Positions 20,801 through 32,148 of a stretch of DNA of 64,000 nt are shown here, in pieces (position 1 is the first letter of the stretch; every line of letters begins with the position of its first letter). A program made the position numbers and the translations under genes. Under the pieces are notes generated by a model. The model did no database searches. It was not told the origin of the DNA and worked only from the letters and a program-made list of their open reading frames with translations. Source of the stretch: Erigeron canadensis (Eukaryota; Streptophyta; Magnoliopsida; Asterales; Asteraceae); NCBI RefSeq assembly GCF_010389155.1, contig NC_057763.1:7936649-8000648 (forward strand). Direction: 5' to 3'.

Positions 20801-22313
20801 CAAATAACCAATATAACCCATTAAGCACATAATCCGAATAAGGTTATGCCCAATAACTAAATTAAGCCCAAGTTACTTAAAAGCCCATAACACTTAGGCC
20901 CAATTGGTAATGGGCCATAACACTTAAATGAATTTCATAAACCCAAGTAATCATACGGCATATCGAGAAAAATGTGAGTTAAAGGATAAGCGTAAACAAA
21001 GTAACGCAAAATATAACTAAGCGGAATGAACATAAGTAATTACGTTAACCAATCTATAAATTGATATCTCAAATGCTAATTCGTCCTAAAATCGGTTACA
21101 CATCAAATGATGAATAAGGTTAATATAACTTAATATGACATTAGCATATGATAACCTAAGATGCCAAACGAAACCACAAATGAAGACAAGTTACCGAAAT
21201 TCTAACAATTTATAACTACATGTATATTGGAAGTGACCTTTTACACCATGAATCTCTATGATTAAAAAGATGGGAATATTAGCAATACACTTGGATTCCA
21301 TAATTGATGACAACTTAATGAAAGTGGCATTTCTAAGTAATGGCTTAAGATAGGTACTTACGTATGATAGTCCTATTGTAGGGATAGTCTTGGCTTTGAA
21401 ATGTGGATGAGGACCATGATGGAATATATGATCAAGGAAGCAATAGATGGGAAGTACCCATTTTGGATAAGTTTATATAATGCTCTGCATATGAAGGTGA
21501 GTCATAGCCCCCTTTCAAACTCTTTTATGTGTTTTACTTTCGGAGTGAAAAACATGATAAATAAAATTGCTTCTTTATGAAATGATATTTGGAAGAATGA
21601 TTATGGTATGGGAATTATGTTGTATGTTCAATGTGATATATGTTATATGATGAGCTTAAATGCTGTCAAACTGTTTCACCTCGATACACTACTATTAACT
21701 CTGAAAGGGGAGACCTGTAGTTAGAGGGTTGCACAACTAGGATTCATCCTCTCACCCACTAAATAGGTAACGGTGGAATGTTAGTTACCTTCTGGACAAC
21801 TTTCATTTCCAGTCTGACCCGAACGGTGCTCTAATCTACTTTAATATTTAATGGTCGTCTCCATGGCACGACCCAATTATGGTTAAAGCACTTGATTGAC
21901 AGCTTGTGCTATAAAATGAAATATTATGTTGGTTGGGACATGAAATGGTCTTAGTAGTGGCTCAAGCATTTACTCATCAAATTATGCCTTGGCTAAATGG
22001 GAAATTTATGTTATTCATTGATGGATATTATGTTTTGAACATACGGTTTGGGTATTGGACCCTATATGGAATCTTGAAAGTTATTGAAATTGGTGATATC
22101 GAAATATTGAAAACCGAATGATTTTGGTATGATATATGATTAATCGATATATATACTTTTTCTCTCGTGATGATTTGACAAATGAGAACTTTGTAAGTTA
22201 TCATAGATTTTTCCAAGTCTTAAAATGACATTATGGTATTTGGAAAACTTGATATTTGGAGATGAGAGTTTTGCCGGGCATATGGTTTGGGTATGTTAAT
22301 ATCTAATAACATG
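17894..22313 (+). repeat. LTR-like non-coding sequence of a large Ty3/gypsy element, interrupted
   Basis: Begins TGTAACAACCCTCATTTTCCGAC, a typical plant gypsy LTR start, right where the minus-strand gypsy remnant ends. The body is non-coding. It holds a CT-rich leader-like section (18990-19200), an 'agccccctttcaaac...ttttactttcggagtg' block also seen near 12270, and an LTR-like tract at 21640-21900. No terminus is found before copia element C starts at 22314, so C may have inserted into it. The short frames in it look random. Confidence 0.5.
18441..18761. mobile_element. palindrome-rich MITE, about 320 bp
   Basis: Outer arms GTGAAAACTAGAAAACTG and its complement CAGTTTTCTAGTTTTCAC form a terminal inverted repeat. 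The interior repeats the self-complementary-type word AACACAATGTGTT / AACACATTGTGTT several times, plus CACACTGT / ACAGTGTG. No coding capacity; short frames here are by-products of the repeats. Confidence 0.8.
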
Positions 22314-22962
22314 TGTTGAGTCTTGGATTTGCTGATTAGACTTACTCGCTGACATGTATAGTCAGCAAGTCTTCAGCGAGTCTAGTGACTCTCTTCAGCG
22401 GGATGTATGCTGACCAAATGTTCGTCATGGCGGGAAGTATTCAAACCATATGAAGACAAGAGTCACATGGTGGTTCTTCCAACTGTAACATGCCAGACTT
22501 GGTAAAGGTATAGTTTGGGACCAAAACTTGGGTCTTCTCTCTCATACCCATTTTGGTAAAGAAGACAAAGGCTCTTGCTTGGAAGTACAAAGAGCCAATG
22601 GAATGTCACCAACCACCATCTATCACCATCAAAGGAAGGCTGTGTTGCCCTAATTCTTCCCCTATATAAAGCAACACAGCCGCATTGTATCAAGTGTGTT
22701 TGTCACCTTGAAAGTGTGTGTCACTTGTAATTGTTCAAGTTTTTAGTGTGTCTAGATTTAGTAATTACCTTTGTTCTTTTGTATTCTTGTAAGTCAAGTG
22801 TGTAAGATCAACCATGTATTCATCGTTTAATCAATGATACATATGATTATCCTTGCATTGATCTATTACAATTGAACTTGTTATTGTTTTTGTTATTTAT
22901 CTTCTTATTTGCTTTCTTGTCTAATTTAAATATAACATAAGTTGTGCATTCGTGGACCATCA
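22314..22962 (+). repeat. 5' LTR of copia C
   Basis: Starts TGTTGAGTCTTGG. The TATA box TATATAAA is at 22663-22670. The end is placed at ...ACCATCA, two bases before the primer site at 22965. Direct similarity to the 3' LTR stops earlier, at 22942. The first 130 bases hold the CGCTGA/TCAGCG hairpin words. Confidence 0.85.
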
Positions 22963-22964
22963 AG

Positions 22965-22976
22965 TGGTATCGGAGT
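22965..22976 (+). promoter_or_regulatory. primer binding site of copia C
   Basis: TGGTATCGGAGT, matching the tRNA-Met-complementary TGGTATCAGAGC at 10 of 12 positions, just downstream of the 5' LTR. Confidence 0.75.
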
Positions 22977-23081
22977 CACCGTTCCTAAATCATTGGAACA
23001 AGATCTGTTTGCCTCTTTGTATTTACATCTAAAATTTATGTTCTTCAATCTTTCTTGAAACCCTTTTTCTAAAACAAGAAC

Positions 23082-24292
23082 ATGTCTTCTGTTCCCAGCC
23101 TAGTGAACACACGTGACTTTGGCTACGTGTCAACACCTCCTAAATTCGAGCCCAAGGATTTTGGGTCTTGGAAGGAGATGATGCTTCTTCACATCTCTGG
23201 TGTGGAACCCTATTTAATGACCATATTAACTGAGGGTCCATACGTACCGATGTATGTCCAAAGGACTCCAGGAGCTACACCTGAAGCTCCTGAGATAGTC
23301 ACTGACCTGGTTAAACCAGAGGTTCAATGGACAGATGAAGAAAGAGAGCTGGTAAATCTTGATGCTAGGTTGAAAAACATGATTATCGTCACTCATCCCA
23401 CTGAAATCATGAAGCTAGTCATCAAGTATCCCTCTTCAAAGGAAGTATGGGATAGACTGGTCATCACCTATGAAGGATCTGCTGACCTCATCAAAATCAA
23501 GAAAATTGATTTGAAACGAGCTTATGAAAACTTCTTCTCTCTTCCTGATGAAAGTCTTGAGAGCACCTATACTCGCTTTAAAGGGTTGCTCAATGATATG
23601 ACAAATGTTGGCATTACTCATGATAATTTTGAAGTATGTCATAAATTCATCGACTCTCTTCCTCTTAAGTGGCAAAACTTAAGACAAACTCTTCGTATAA
23701 CGAAGAAAATCCAAGATTTTGATCTTGAAGAACTTTTTGGCACTCTTCAATTTGAAGAGAGAGCATTGGCTCAAAACATTCGAGCCTCTGTTGATGCCAA
23801 AAGACATGCTGGCCCCTCTTCTTCTTCTTCCTCTGTCAGCATCTCCTCCCATCCTATTTTTGACCCTATAGCTCTTGTTTCTACTGAGCCCATTGATCTC
23901 TATGATGGTGCCAGTCAAATCTTCCAGCACCTATTCAGACTCTCATTGATGAGCTGGATGATGAAGATAAACAAGATTTGTTTAATGACTTTATGGGCTT
24001 TGCCCTTGTTGCTGGTAGAAAATACTCCAGAAGGTGGAACAATCGCAAAACGGTTGCTCCCCTCAAACCTCCTGTTAATAAATCACAGGAAGAGTGTTGG
24101 AGGTGTGGCAGAGAAGGTCACTACCAGAAGGAGTGCAGAGTCTCTATTCCCACTCCTGCAGCTCCTAAACCTAACCCTTATAAATCTGCTGATGAATACA
24201 GGAACAAATACTATCAGCTAAAGGCTAAGGTGGTTGAAACAAAGGATGCTAAAGTTCCTGCAAAAGGACTTGTTGCTGAAGAACATGATTAG
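23082..24292 (+). pseudogene. gag: copia C Gag, frameshifted
   Basis: ATG at 23082 shortly after the primer site. The first 280 codons form a copia Gag domain: LTEGPYVPM, KEVWDRLVITYEGS, YTRFKGLLNDMTNVG, KFIDSLPLKWQNLRQTL. A base slip near 23930 then moves the frame. The rest (23978-24292) contains a complete CCHC knuckle, CWRCGREGHYQKEC. Gag forms the particle and the knuckle binds RNA. The frameshift would prevent a full Gag. Confidence 0.88.
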
Positions 24293-25138
24293 GCTGACTC
24301 AGATGATTCTTATGACGATTATGTTGATGCCATGTGCCTTATGGCACTTGCTGACAGTGATGCTCTGACAAAGGATCAAGTCTCCTCGAGTCAGTGGGTA
24401 AACGTCACTGTTAAAAAGGTACACTCTCTTCTTTCTTCCTTTTCTGATCATGACAAGACCAAAATTATTGAGTCTTTGTCTTGTGATCTTCAGTTCGTAG
24501 AAAGTCTACGTGCTGAACTTCAATCTAAACTTAACTCTACTGGAGTAGAGTTAAGTGAAAAATCTAAAAAACTTATGAAATTGAAAAATGTTCATATTGA
24601 ACTTCAATCTCATGAGTTAATGACTTAGAAACTCCAACTTGAGAATGAAACTCTCAAGGCTGAAGTTTCTAATCTGAAGAAGATTGCGACCTCCTGGTCA
24701 AAGGCTTCCAAATTTCATCATCAATGCTTGAGTGAGCAAGTCCCTGCTCAAGTACAAGCAGTGATTGGTGGCAATTTTGATGTTGCTGCCTCAATTGCTG
24801 ACTCATTTAATGATGATGTAAAGCCTGAAATCTTTATTCCTCCACCTTCTTCATCTACCATCTCTCCTAAAGAGATGAAAAAGTAGTATTTTGTCAAGGG
24901 ACAAAATGACTACCATGCTGAGATGGATTTTAAGGCTACATCTTCCACCAGTGTGCCCTCTTCTTCTAATGTTAAAAGTACCAGTTCCTCAACCAGTACT
25001 TTTGACATGTTTTCTCATCTTCCCATTGTTGGCATGATGCCCCATGAAGGGAGAATTCAACATTCTCCACCCAGAACCTTTAAAGGGATAATTCAAGTAA
25101 TGGATATGTACCCATTGCTCCTCAGTTACTATCTGTAA
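24293..25138 (+). pseudogene. gag: copia C Gag C-terminal coiled-coil region, broken
   Basis: After an in-frame tag at 24290 the acidic protein continues (ADSDDSYDDYVDAMCLMALADSD). It then enters a helix-rich stretch with heptad-like Leu spacing (24332-24628: LSEKSKKLMKLKNVHIELQSHEL), a second stop (24628) and more of the same. This long coiled-coil Gag tail is typical of several plant copia elements. Further stops at 24886 and 25136 show decay. At about 25150 the sequence jumps straight into reverse transcriptase. Confidence 0.7.
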
Positions 25139-25168
25139 AAGGAGCTAAGCCCTTTAAAAGAAGCACTA

Positions 25169-26091
25169 TTGCTGCTCCCTATGACTATGGTACTCCTCAG
25201 CGAGTTAATCAGGTCGTTCAGCAACACTATGGGTGAGCTGACCTTCTTCCTTGGTCTACAAATTCGCCAACTTCCTGATGGCATTTTTATAAATCAAGAA
25301 AAATACATAAGAGACATGCTGGCTAAATTTGATATGTCTAATATCACTACTAAGCCTACTCCCATGTCTCCTCCAAACAATCTCCATGCTGACCTTGATG
25401 GTAAGCATGTGAACCCCACTTTCTATCGTGGGATGATAGGCTCGCTGATGTATCTCACAGTGAGTCATCCAGACATTATGTTTGCTACTTGTCTTTGTGC
25501 AAGATATCAAGCATCTCCCAGGGAGTCTCACCTTCTCACTGTTAAGCGTATCTTCAAATATCTCAAAGGGACTTCCTCTCTAGGTCTTTGGTATCCCAAA
25601 TATTCTAACTGACTTAATTGCATACTCTGATTCTGACTATGATGGATGCATGTTAGATAGGAAAAGTACCAATGGTGGATGTCAACTGTTGGGGGGGAAG
25701 GCTGACTAGTTGGTCTAGTAAGAAACAGCATACAGTCTCCATCTCCACTGCTGAAGCAGAGTATGTGTCAGCAGCAAGTTGTTGTGCACAAGTCCTTTGG
25801 ATGAAAAACCAACTTGCTAACTATGACTTAGATTTCTCTAAAATCCCAATTATGTGTGATAACACTAGTGCTATTGCCATCACACATAACCCTGTTCAGC
25901 ATTCCAAAACTAAGCATATTGACATTAGGTATCACTTCATTCGTGATCATGTCATGAAGGGGGATGTTGAAATCTACTTCATCCCCACTGATGATCAACT
26001 TGCTGACATCTTCACCAAACCTTTAGATGAAAAGAGATTTAAGGATCTCGTCATCAGGTTGGGAATGCTGAATGGTGAGTCTGCTACTTAA
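25169..26091 (+). pseudogene. pol: copia C reverse transcriptase C-terminus and RNase H
   Basis: From about 25215 the frame reads LTFFLGLQIRQLPDGIFINQ, QEKYIRDMLAKFDM, YRGMIGSLMYLT, the C-terminal part of copia reverse transcriptase. The active-site YVDD part is missing. A frameshift at about 25608-25675 interrupts the beginning of RNase H. The second frame (25672-26091) gives SWSSKKQHTVSISTAEAEYVSA, CDNTSAI, KHIDIRYHFIRDH and DQLADIFTKPLDE, the RNase H and pol C-terminus. Usual integrase sequence is absent upstream, so a large deletion joined Gag to this fragment. Confidence 0.93.
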
Positions 26092-26932
26092 CCTACATAT
26101 CTTTTGCAAGTTAAAATCTCTTGAATTATATCAAGATCCTTAGCAAGTTCAAGTGTGTCTTATTTGCTACAAAACAAGGCAATGAAGAGCCCTAAAGTCT
26201 TCATCTAGTCCAGCAGCAAACGGCTGCTGGTAAAGACATCTAAAATCCGTTGATCCCTGATGCTTTGGGAAAAAGCATAATAAAAGTAATAGGGTGCTGA
26301 AAGTCCCTATCTAGTCCAGCAGCAAACGGCTACTGGTAAAGACTTCTAAAATCTGTTGATGGCTGACAATTTGCCAAAAATTGTTTAATGCTCATCAACA
26401 TCCACCCTTTCTTTCTTTGTGGTGCTGATTAAAACTTGGTGACCATCCCTTTTAATAAAATAAATTCGTCAGTGGATACCTCAATTTATCTGAGTGTATT
26501 CCACTACGTATTTTGTTAATATTTTATTATATATATCTCAAACGGTTACCTCGATTTTCTCCCAAATGGGCAACTTGTACACTGTATGCGCCGTATGAAC
26601 TCGAGTACAGTTGAAATCGTGGTTCATATAGTCACATCATACTTCTCTCATACATACATATATACAGTGTCCTATAATTTAAAAATAATATTTTTATGCC
26701 ACGTATGAAAGAGAGTACATGTGACGACTCACTTTTTGCAGTCATGGGACCCATATCCATGCCATATATATGCAAATCTCTTCCTCTTCACCGTCTTTTA
26801 CGTTCATTTCTTTCTCTCTAAACTTCCAAAATCTCTCATATTCTCTCAAATTTCAAAATTTCTCTCAAATCTTTCAGATTCTCTTAAAACATTTATCCTC
26901 TAATCCTTTTTTCATCTCCACTCTCATCTAAA
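26092..26932 (+). other. spacer between pol and the extra ORF of copia C
   Basis: Non-coding, apart from a random-looking frame. It contains a near-duplicate pair of 'ctagtccagcagcaaacggct(g/a)ctggtaaagac' at about 26208 and 26312, each followed by a similar AAAATC(C/T)GTTGAT block. These are again CAGC/GCTG inverted words. A CT-rich leader (26800-26930) precedes the ATG at 26933. Confidence 0.6.
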
Positions 26933-29900
26933 ATGGCTTCTTCATCTATTCCTGAACAACAAAATCTCTCTTATCTCAACTCTAAAGTATATGATAATGA
27001 AGGCATTAATCCTTCTAATCAAGTATCTTTCCAAGCCTCTAAATTGGTCATCAAGGCCAACAACATCTGGGATCTAAAGAGATCCCATCTAAAACCAAAG
27101 GATACTTCTCTATGCTTGACTTCATCATGGGATGTCCTGCCAGAAAGGCTATCTACTCTGATCCCAAAGAAATTTGTGTCCACCTCTTAAGGGAGTTTTG
27201 GTGAACATGTGATTATAAGGTTGCCCGTAGCACCATCACTGGAACCGTTATGAAAGGAGAACACACTATCTCTATCTCCGTAGACTCATTGAGAGATGCT
27301 CTTCATCTTCCTAAACAATCAGAAGAGCATCTATGTGTGGAGTTGGTCCCTATTGGAGTATGGAAGGAATGGTTGTTAACCATTGGGTATGGAACCAGCA
27401 CAACCTGTGTACAGCAACCCTCAGAAGAAATATCTACCAGGAGTATGGAGGCTGCTGTTCACCCACGTAATCCATTGTCTGGGTGGCAACAGTGGCTCTT
27501 TGGATCAAGCCACTGCTGCACAAATGCAAATGATATATGCGCTGGCAAATGGTCGCAACATTGACTTTGCCAGCGTAATTTTTGAAGACCTGAAAAGGAA
27601 GGTCACAATAAAGAATAGATCAAGCTCAGCGCCCTTTGCACGTTTTCTCTCTTTGATCTTCAGAAGGAAGCTGAAAGACAAGTATCTCCCTGAAGGTGCT
27701 CAATTTATTCTCTCTCCAAGGGTTGCAAGCTCTGTTTATAAAATTTCTGCTTGCGACCCAGAACAATTCGATTCAAAGTATGTTGTGCTCACTCCAGTGA
27801 TGAAGCAGGTACTTTACTCTGTATATCCTGAAATTTATAAACCTAACCCTGCTCGAGCTGGTATGCTGATAATACCCCCAGCAACCTCCAAAGCTCCCAA
27901 GAGAGCCAAAACACTTTCATCTTCCTCCACTTTACCTCCTGCTGTTGTCCCAAAATAGCAGCAGCGAGTACCAAAGGGCAAAACTACTAAGGTTAAGAAG
28001 TCCTCACTGCCCAAGGATAATAGAGACCCAGTCAGCTCATCAGCAGTCTCAAAAAAGGCTGTTGACGAGAAAAAGGGTAACCAAAAGCAGCCACCTCAAA
28101 CTTCTGTAGGCGAGGTTGGTGAAGATCAAGGGCCACCCCAGCCCATTAGAATTGAGTCCACCGAACAAACTATTCCCTTTGCTTCTTCTCAACCCTCTGA
28201 GTCGTTGTCAGCAGCCATATCACAAGTGATGCTAGAGACAACAAAGTCTACGGCTAATGATGCTTTGGTGGTACAACACACTGAAGCTGAGGCACCCAGT
28301 TCCCCTACCCCTTTAAATTTTTCTGTGGAAGAAAGGATAGGTGCTGGTGTTGAAAATCTTGAAGGTGATGGTAGTTTTGAAGGTAATGATGATGATGAGG
28401 AAAGCGATTTTGAGTTGGGTGAGTTTGCTGTTGATGAATTCCAGTTGGATTCCTCCAACCAGGCTGATGAAATTGAAGCAAGTGATATGGAGGTTGATGA
28501 AGAGGCTGCTGCTGATGTAAATGCAGCAGCCATCAATGAAAGAGCTGAAGAAGCTGCTGCTGATGATAATGCAACAACTAATGATAAAGAAACTGAGGTG
28601 CTGACTTTCTCTGTCAGACCTCTAACTCCAGCCATGCAACCAGTGAACACCATGCTCTCCCTTGGCATGCCCTCTTCCTTTCAAGGTGTTCCTGGCTGTT
28701 CTTCTGCTGCCAAGCCTATCATTTCTCATACTGCCAAAGAGTTGGGTATCTCTTACTCTACTAATTCTTCTGACAGGTGGGCAGGGTGAAACACCAATTA
28801 AATGATCTCACCAAGGCTACCAGACTCGCTGTTCAACTTAAAAGTCATGAAGATGACACATTGGTGAAGATCTTGGAGAGCTGGTACAACAAGCAAAATG
28901 AAAACACTGCCAGCATCGAGACACTAAAGGAAAAATCTGTTTCTATGGCTGCTGATCAAGAGAAGCTGCGAACTTATACAAATTTTTCAAAAAGGATCAA
29001 CAGGCCATTCGAGGGTTCTCGCGATCGCTGTGCAAGATTGGAACTGCCGTACGGTTCTCAGCAAAGAAAGCATCCAGCAGCAGCAAATCTGCTGCTGCTA
29101 AAGCAAAGAGGGTTGCTGACCTGGTTTCTCCTCTTCTCTCCCAGGTTGAATGCAACACCAAGGCCATAAATGCCTTGGAGACTCAAGTGGCCAGTCTTCC
29201 TCCTCAAGTCTCTTTCACTAAGGAAGATTGTAAGCGCCAAATGTACTTAGAGCAAGAAGTTGGGGACATTAAGAAGATGTTGTCCCAACTTCTTCAGCAG
29301 CAGGCAGCTCCGACAGCAACTGTGGAGGTAGTTATTAATGACACTACCTCCAAGGGTGAGAAAGTTGATGCTGCCGTGATGGCACTTGTCAGAGAAGCTG
29401 TTAACAAAGCAGTAAACGATATATATGAAGCTTCTGCTGACAAGGTTGCATGTGAATAAAACACTGCTGCAGCCACTGAAAAACAAGATGAACTGGCAAT
29501 AGTGGCTGTTAGTGAGGACAAGGTAAACCCTCCCCCTGCTGATGTTGAGGGGGAGACAAGAATTGATGCTGAAGCTCCCCTTGCTGGTGCTGAAGGGAAG
29601 ATCACTGATGCTCCCCTAGCTGGTGTTGAGGGGGAGACAGTTGAAGGTGCAAGTGCTGAGGGGGAGCAACAATTGATAGTTGCTGAAGCTCCCCGAAATG
29701 AAGAAGAAGAGGAAATGAGTCCTCGTGCAGTCAGAGCAGCTTGGGAAGCCGGATTTGCACAAGAAATGGCTAGGGACAGATCCAAGGAAGTACTTAATAT
29801 TTTCCATCCTCGCTTCCTTGGAAATGCTGAAGTCTCTAAGATAATAGTAGTACAAAGAAAACAGTTGATTGATGCTGGCTTTTTCAAGAGACCCTCGCCT

Positions 29901-30938
29901 CTGGCTGCTCAAAATGTATCCATCACTTCCCCAGCAGGTAATCAATTCCAAGTCATCGACATCTTATCAATTACTGCTAAGGGAAAAACTCAAGAAGAGG
30001 CCCTGGAGGAGCTGGATAGGCTGAAAGCAAATAAAGAAATTGAAAAGAAAAATCTGGAATATATCAAACAGCTGGCCCTATTGGAGAAAGATGAGATGGA
30101 TGGAGAGCAAAGAATGTTGCTGACCACTGGTGGGCCTGAAGCTCTCTACAGACAAAAGCAGGCTGATGTAGAGCAACTACTGAAGGAAAAGAAAGAGAAA
30201 TTTGAAGTAGAGAAGTCCAAGTGGTTGAAGATCATGGAAGATAGGAAGAGGCCTGAGAGGATAACAGCAGTTGAAGCTCATAAAGCTGCCATGGGAACAA
30301 AAACCAATATGAAGTTCCTAGGGGAAGGACATAGTGCTCCAACCAAAATTGAAGATGTAAAGCTGACCAACTTGGGGGCTTCAAAATGGTATGAAGTTTA
30401 TATGATTATCAAAGACAAAAAGCCTGCCAGCTATGAACAACTTCAGGGGATGCTGAAAAACTACTTTGAAAAGGCACTGAAGTTCGAAACTAAGTTCAAG
30501 GCAGACCTACCCATGCTAAGGGCAGTCTTTGGATCTCCAGCAGCTGTTTCTTCTTCAGCAGGCAAGCGTATCCTGAAAAGAAAGCGAACCATGCAACCCT
30601 TGCCTGCTGACCTTCCACCTATCTCAAGTGATGCTGGACTAAATTTGAGGCTTCCTCCTAGGTGTTCTTTTGAAGAAGGAAAACTACTTGAGAACCCTGC
30701 TGGCATATTCTTCCAAAATTTCAGAAATGATCAACTCTTCTTTAGAACGACAGAAATTGAACAAGCATCTATTGGTTTCCTGATCAGCATCAGAAGAAGA
30801 TTTGCAAAGGTGATTAGTGCTAGATCAGTAATCAGCAAGATTGATGAAGAACTGATGAAGCCAGCAAGAAGAGAAGATCCAGTGCTGAGAATTGCCAAGC
30901 AGGAAGACGCTTGGGAGATAGAAGCTGCCAATCTTTAG
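26933..30938 (+). pseudogene. extra 3' ORF of copia C, long coiled-coil protein, frameshifted
   Basis: A 4 kb coding region downstream of RNase H, split into pieces at 26933-27190, 27250-27958, 28205-28789, 28777-29169, 29175-29459 and 29502-30938. Order: an N-terminal globular part with a WRLLFTHVIHCLGGNSGSLDQ region and DFASVIFEDL; a Pro/Ser and acidic middle (DEFQLDSSN, Ala/Asp/Glu repeats); and a long charged C-terminal part (29502-30938, 478 open codons) with an obvious coiled coil (LDRLKANKEIEKKNLEYIKQL). No membrane segment or known catalytic motif is seen. It occupies the place of the env-like gene of SIRE elements but lacks a signal peptide. A homologue lies in element D at 61314-63942. 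Function unknown. Confidence 0.75.
29502..30938 (+). CDS. longest intact part of the extra ORF (coiled-coil domain)
   Basis: 478 open codons; the first 65 residues hold degenerate repeats of a 'PLAGVEGE' type unit (AEAPLAGAEGKITDAPLAGVEGE). Next comes a conserved-looking domain from about residue 90 (RAVRAAWEAGFAQEM), a charged coiled coil around residues 165-250, and a globular C-terminus (KWYEVYMIIKDKKP, EKALKFETKFKADLPML). It ends about 130 bases before the 3' LTR, so it is the last gene of the element. Upstream pieces of the same protein are frameshifted, so the annotated start is not the original one. Confidence 0.7.
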   Translation: MAVSEDKVNPPPADVEGETRIDAEAPLAGAEGKITDAPLAGVEGETVEGASAEGEQQLIVAEAPRNEEEEEMSPRAVRAAWEAGFAQEMARDRSKEVLNIFHPRFLGNAEVSKIIVVQRKQLIDAGFFKRPSPLAAQNVSITSPAGNQFQVIDILSITAKGKTQEEALEELDRLKANKEIEKKNLEYIKQLALLEKDEMDGEQRMLLTTGGPEALYRQKQADVEQLLKEKKEKFEVEKSKWLKIMEDRKRPERITAVEAHKAAMGTKTNMKFLGEGHSAPTKIEDVKLTNLGASKWYEVYMIIKDKKPASYEQLQGMLKNYFEKALKFETKFKADLPMLRAVFGSPAAVSSSAGKRILKRKRTMQPLPADLPPISSDAGLNLRLPPRCSFEEGKLLENPAGIFFQNFRNDQLFFRTTEIEQASIGFLISIRRRFAKVISARSVISKIDEELMKPARREDPVLRIAKQEDAWEIEAANL

Positions 30939-31065
30939 ATGTCTTAATTTGTAAAAGCTTTATGCTTCAGCTTGTAATTCTCTTTGATGATATAAAAGAC
31001 ATCTTTCCTTCATATTACATTCTTCTTACTTACTCAGCAAGTCTCTTCAGCGAATAGGGGGAGAT

Positions 31066-31695
31066 TGTTGAGTCTTGGATTCGCTGATTAGACTTACTCG
31101 CTGACATGTATAGTCAGCAAGTCTTCAGCGAGTCTAGTGACTCTCTTCAGCAGGATGTATGCTAACCAAATGTTCTTCATGGCGGGAAGTATTCAAACCA
31201 TATGAAGACAAGATTCACATGGTGGTTCTTCCAACTGTAACATGCCTTACTTGGTAAAGGTACAGTTTGGGACCAAAACTTGGGTCTTCTCTCTCATACC
31301 CATTTTGGTAAAGAATACAAAGGCTCTTGCTTGGAAGTACAAGGAGCCAATGGAATGTCGACAACCACCATCTATCACCATCAAAGGAAGGCTGTGTTGC
31401 CCTAATTCTTCCCCTATATAAAGCAACACAGCCGCATTGTGTCAAGTGTGTTTGTCACCTTGAAAGTGTGTGTCACTTGTAATTGTTCAAGTTTTTAGTG
31501 TGTCTAGACTTAGAAATTACCTTTGGTCTTTTGTATTCTTGTAAGTCAAGTGTGTAAGATCAACCATGTATTCATCGTTTAGTCAATGATACATATGATT
31601 ATCCTTGCATTGATCTATTACAATTGAACTTGTTATTGTTCTTGTTATTTATCTTCTTATTTGCTTTCTTGTCTAATTTAAATATAACATAAGTT
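31066..31695 (+). repeat. 3' LTR of copia C, altered end
   Basis: Starts TGTTGAGTCTTGG after the polypurine tract, with the TATA box at 31415-31422. Very similar to the 5' LTR up to AACATAAGTT (31695). The last 20 bases of the 5' LTR are replaced here by tandem copies of a 'cttgttatttatcttgttatttgcttt' unit (31696-31762). Confidence 0.85.
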
Positions 31696-31768
31696 CTTGT
31701 TATTTATCTTGTTATTTGCTTTCTTGTTATTTATCTTGTTATTTGCTTTCTTATTTGCTTTACTAGGG

Positions 31769-31843
31769 CCAGCGGCGTAGGTGGTGTACCAGCGGCGCTG
31801 GTGCTTCTTGCTAGCGGCGTTGGCTTGTAGCCAGCGGTGCTAG
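31769..31843. repeat. second AGCGGCGCTGG hairpin-word array
   Basis: Four spaced variants (ccagcggcgtagg, ccagcggcgctgg, ctagcggcgttgg, ccagcggtgctag). It carries the same word as the array at 16776-16900 but in otherwise different sequence, suggesting two copies of one element family on either side of copia C. Confidence 0.7.
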
Positions 31844-32148
31844 TGTCTCCTGCTGCACCTCTGGCATCTTCGTTTAGCTCCGAATCACTTCCTTGTGTCT
31901 TGTAATCTTCATAGGCTTCCTTCTTGAGTCACTTGATGCCATTTACCCTCTCTCGCATCTTCCATGAACCTGCATAAACATACATTTCATTAAGTACCAA
32001 TAGTTCCGAAATATTGACTCATTTAGGCATAGAAATGAAGCCTTTCACTAGGGTTTTTATCACAAACTAGACGCTCATCATGGCCACATTGGCTGGCATA
32101 TCAGGAGAAACTTGAGTAATTGGTGTAATGCAAGTTGTAGCAGGAGTG
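31844..32148 (-). other. retrotransposon-like flank of the Athila-type solo LTR
   Basis: On the minus strand the 80 bases before the solo LTR can be read as protein (TCITPITQVSPDMPANVAMM) ending in a stop. The frame appears to continue on the other side of the solo LTR (33345-33450). No family recognised. Confidence 0.35.

Larger units (their letters stand above)
22314..31695 (+). mobile_element. Ty1/copia retrotransposon C with extra 3' ORF, defective
   Basis: Two direct LTRs (22314-22962 and 31066-31695) enclose a tRNA-Met-type primer site, gag, a fragment of reverse transcriptase plus RNase H, a long extra ORF and a polypurine tract (AATAGGGGGAGA, 31053-31064). Protease, integrase and the N-terminal half of reverse transcriptase are absent, so the copy cannot replicate alone. 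The large gag with a coiled-coil tail and a long ORF after RNase H recall the SIRE lineage, which is inference. No clean target-site duplication is visible, because the right LTR end is altered. Confidence 0.93.

Noticed and set aside
22463..22693. 76-codon minus-strand frame repeated at 31215-31445
   Set aside because: Both lie in the LTRs of copia C; identical because LTRs are duplicated, with no domain and opposite to the TATA box direction.
28189..28668. 159-codon minus-strand Ser/Ala-rich frame, also 29294-29887
   Set aside because: Antisense shadows of the acidic, Ala-rich extra ORF of copia C.
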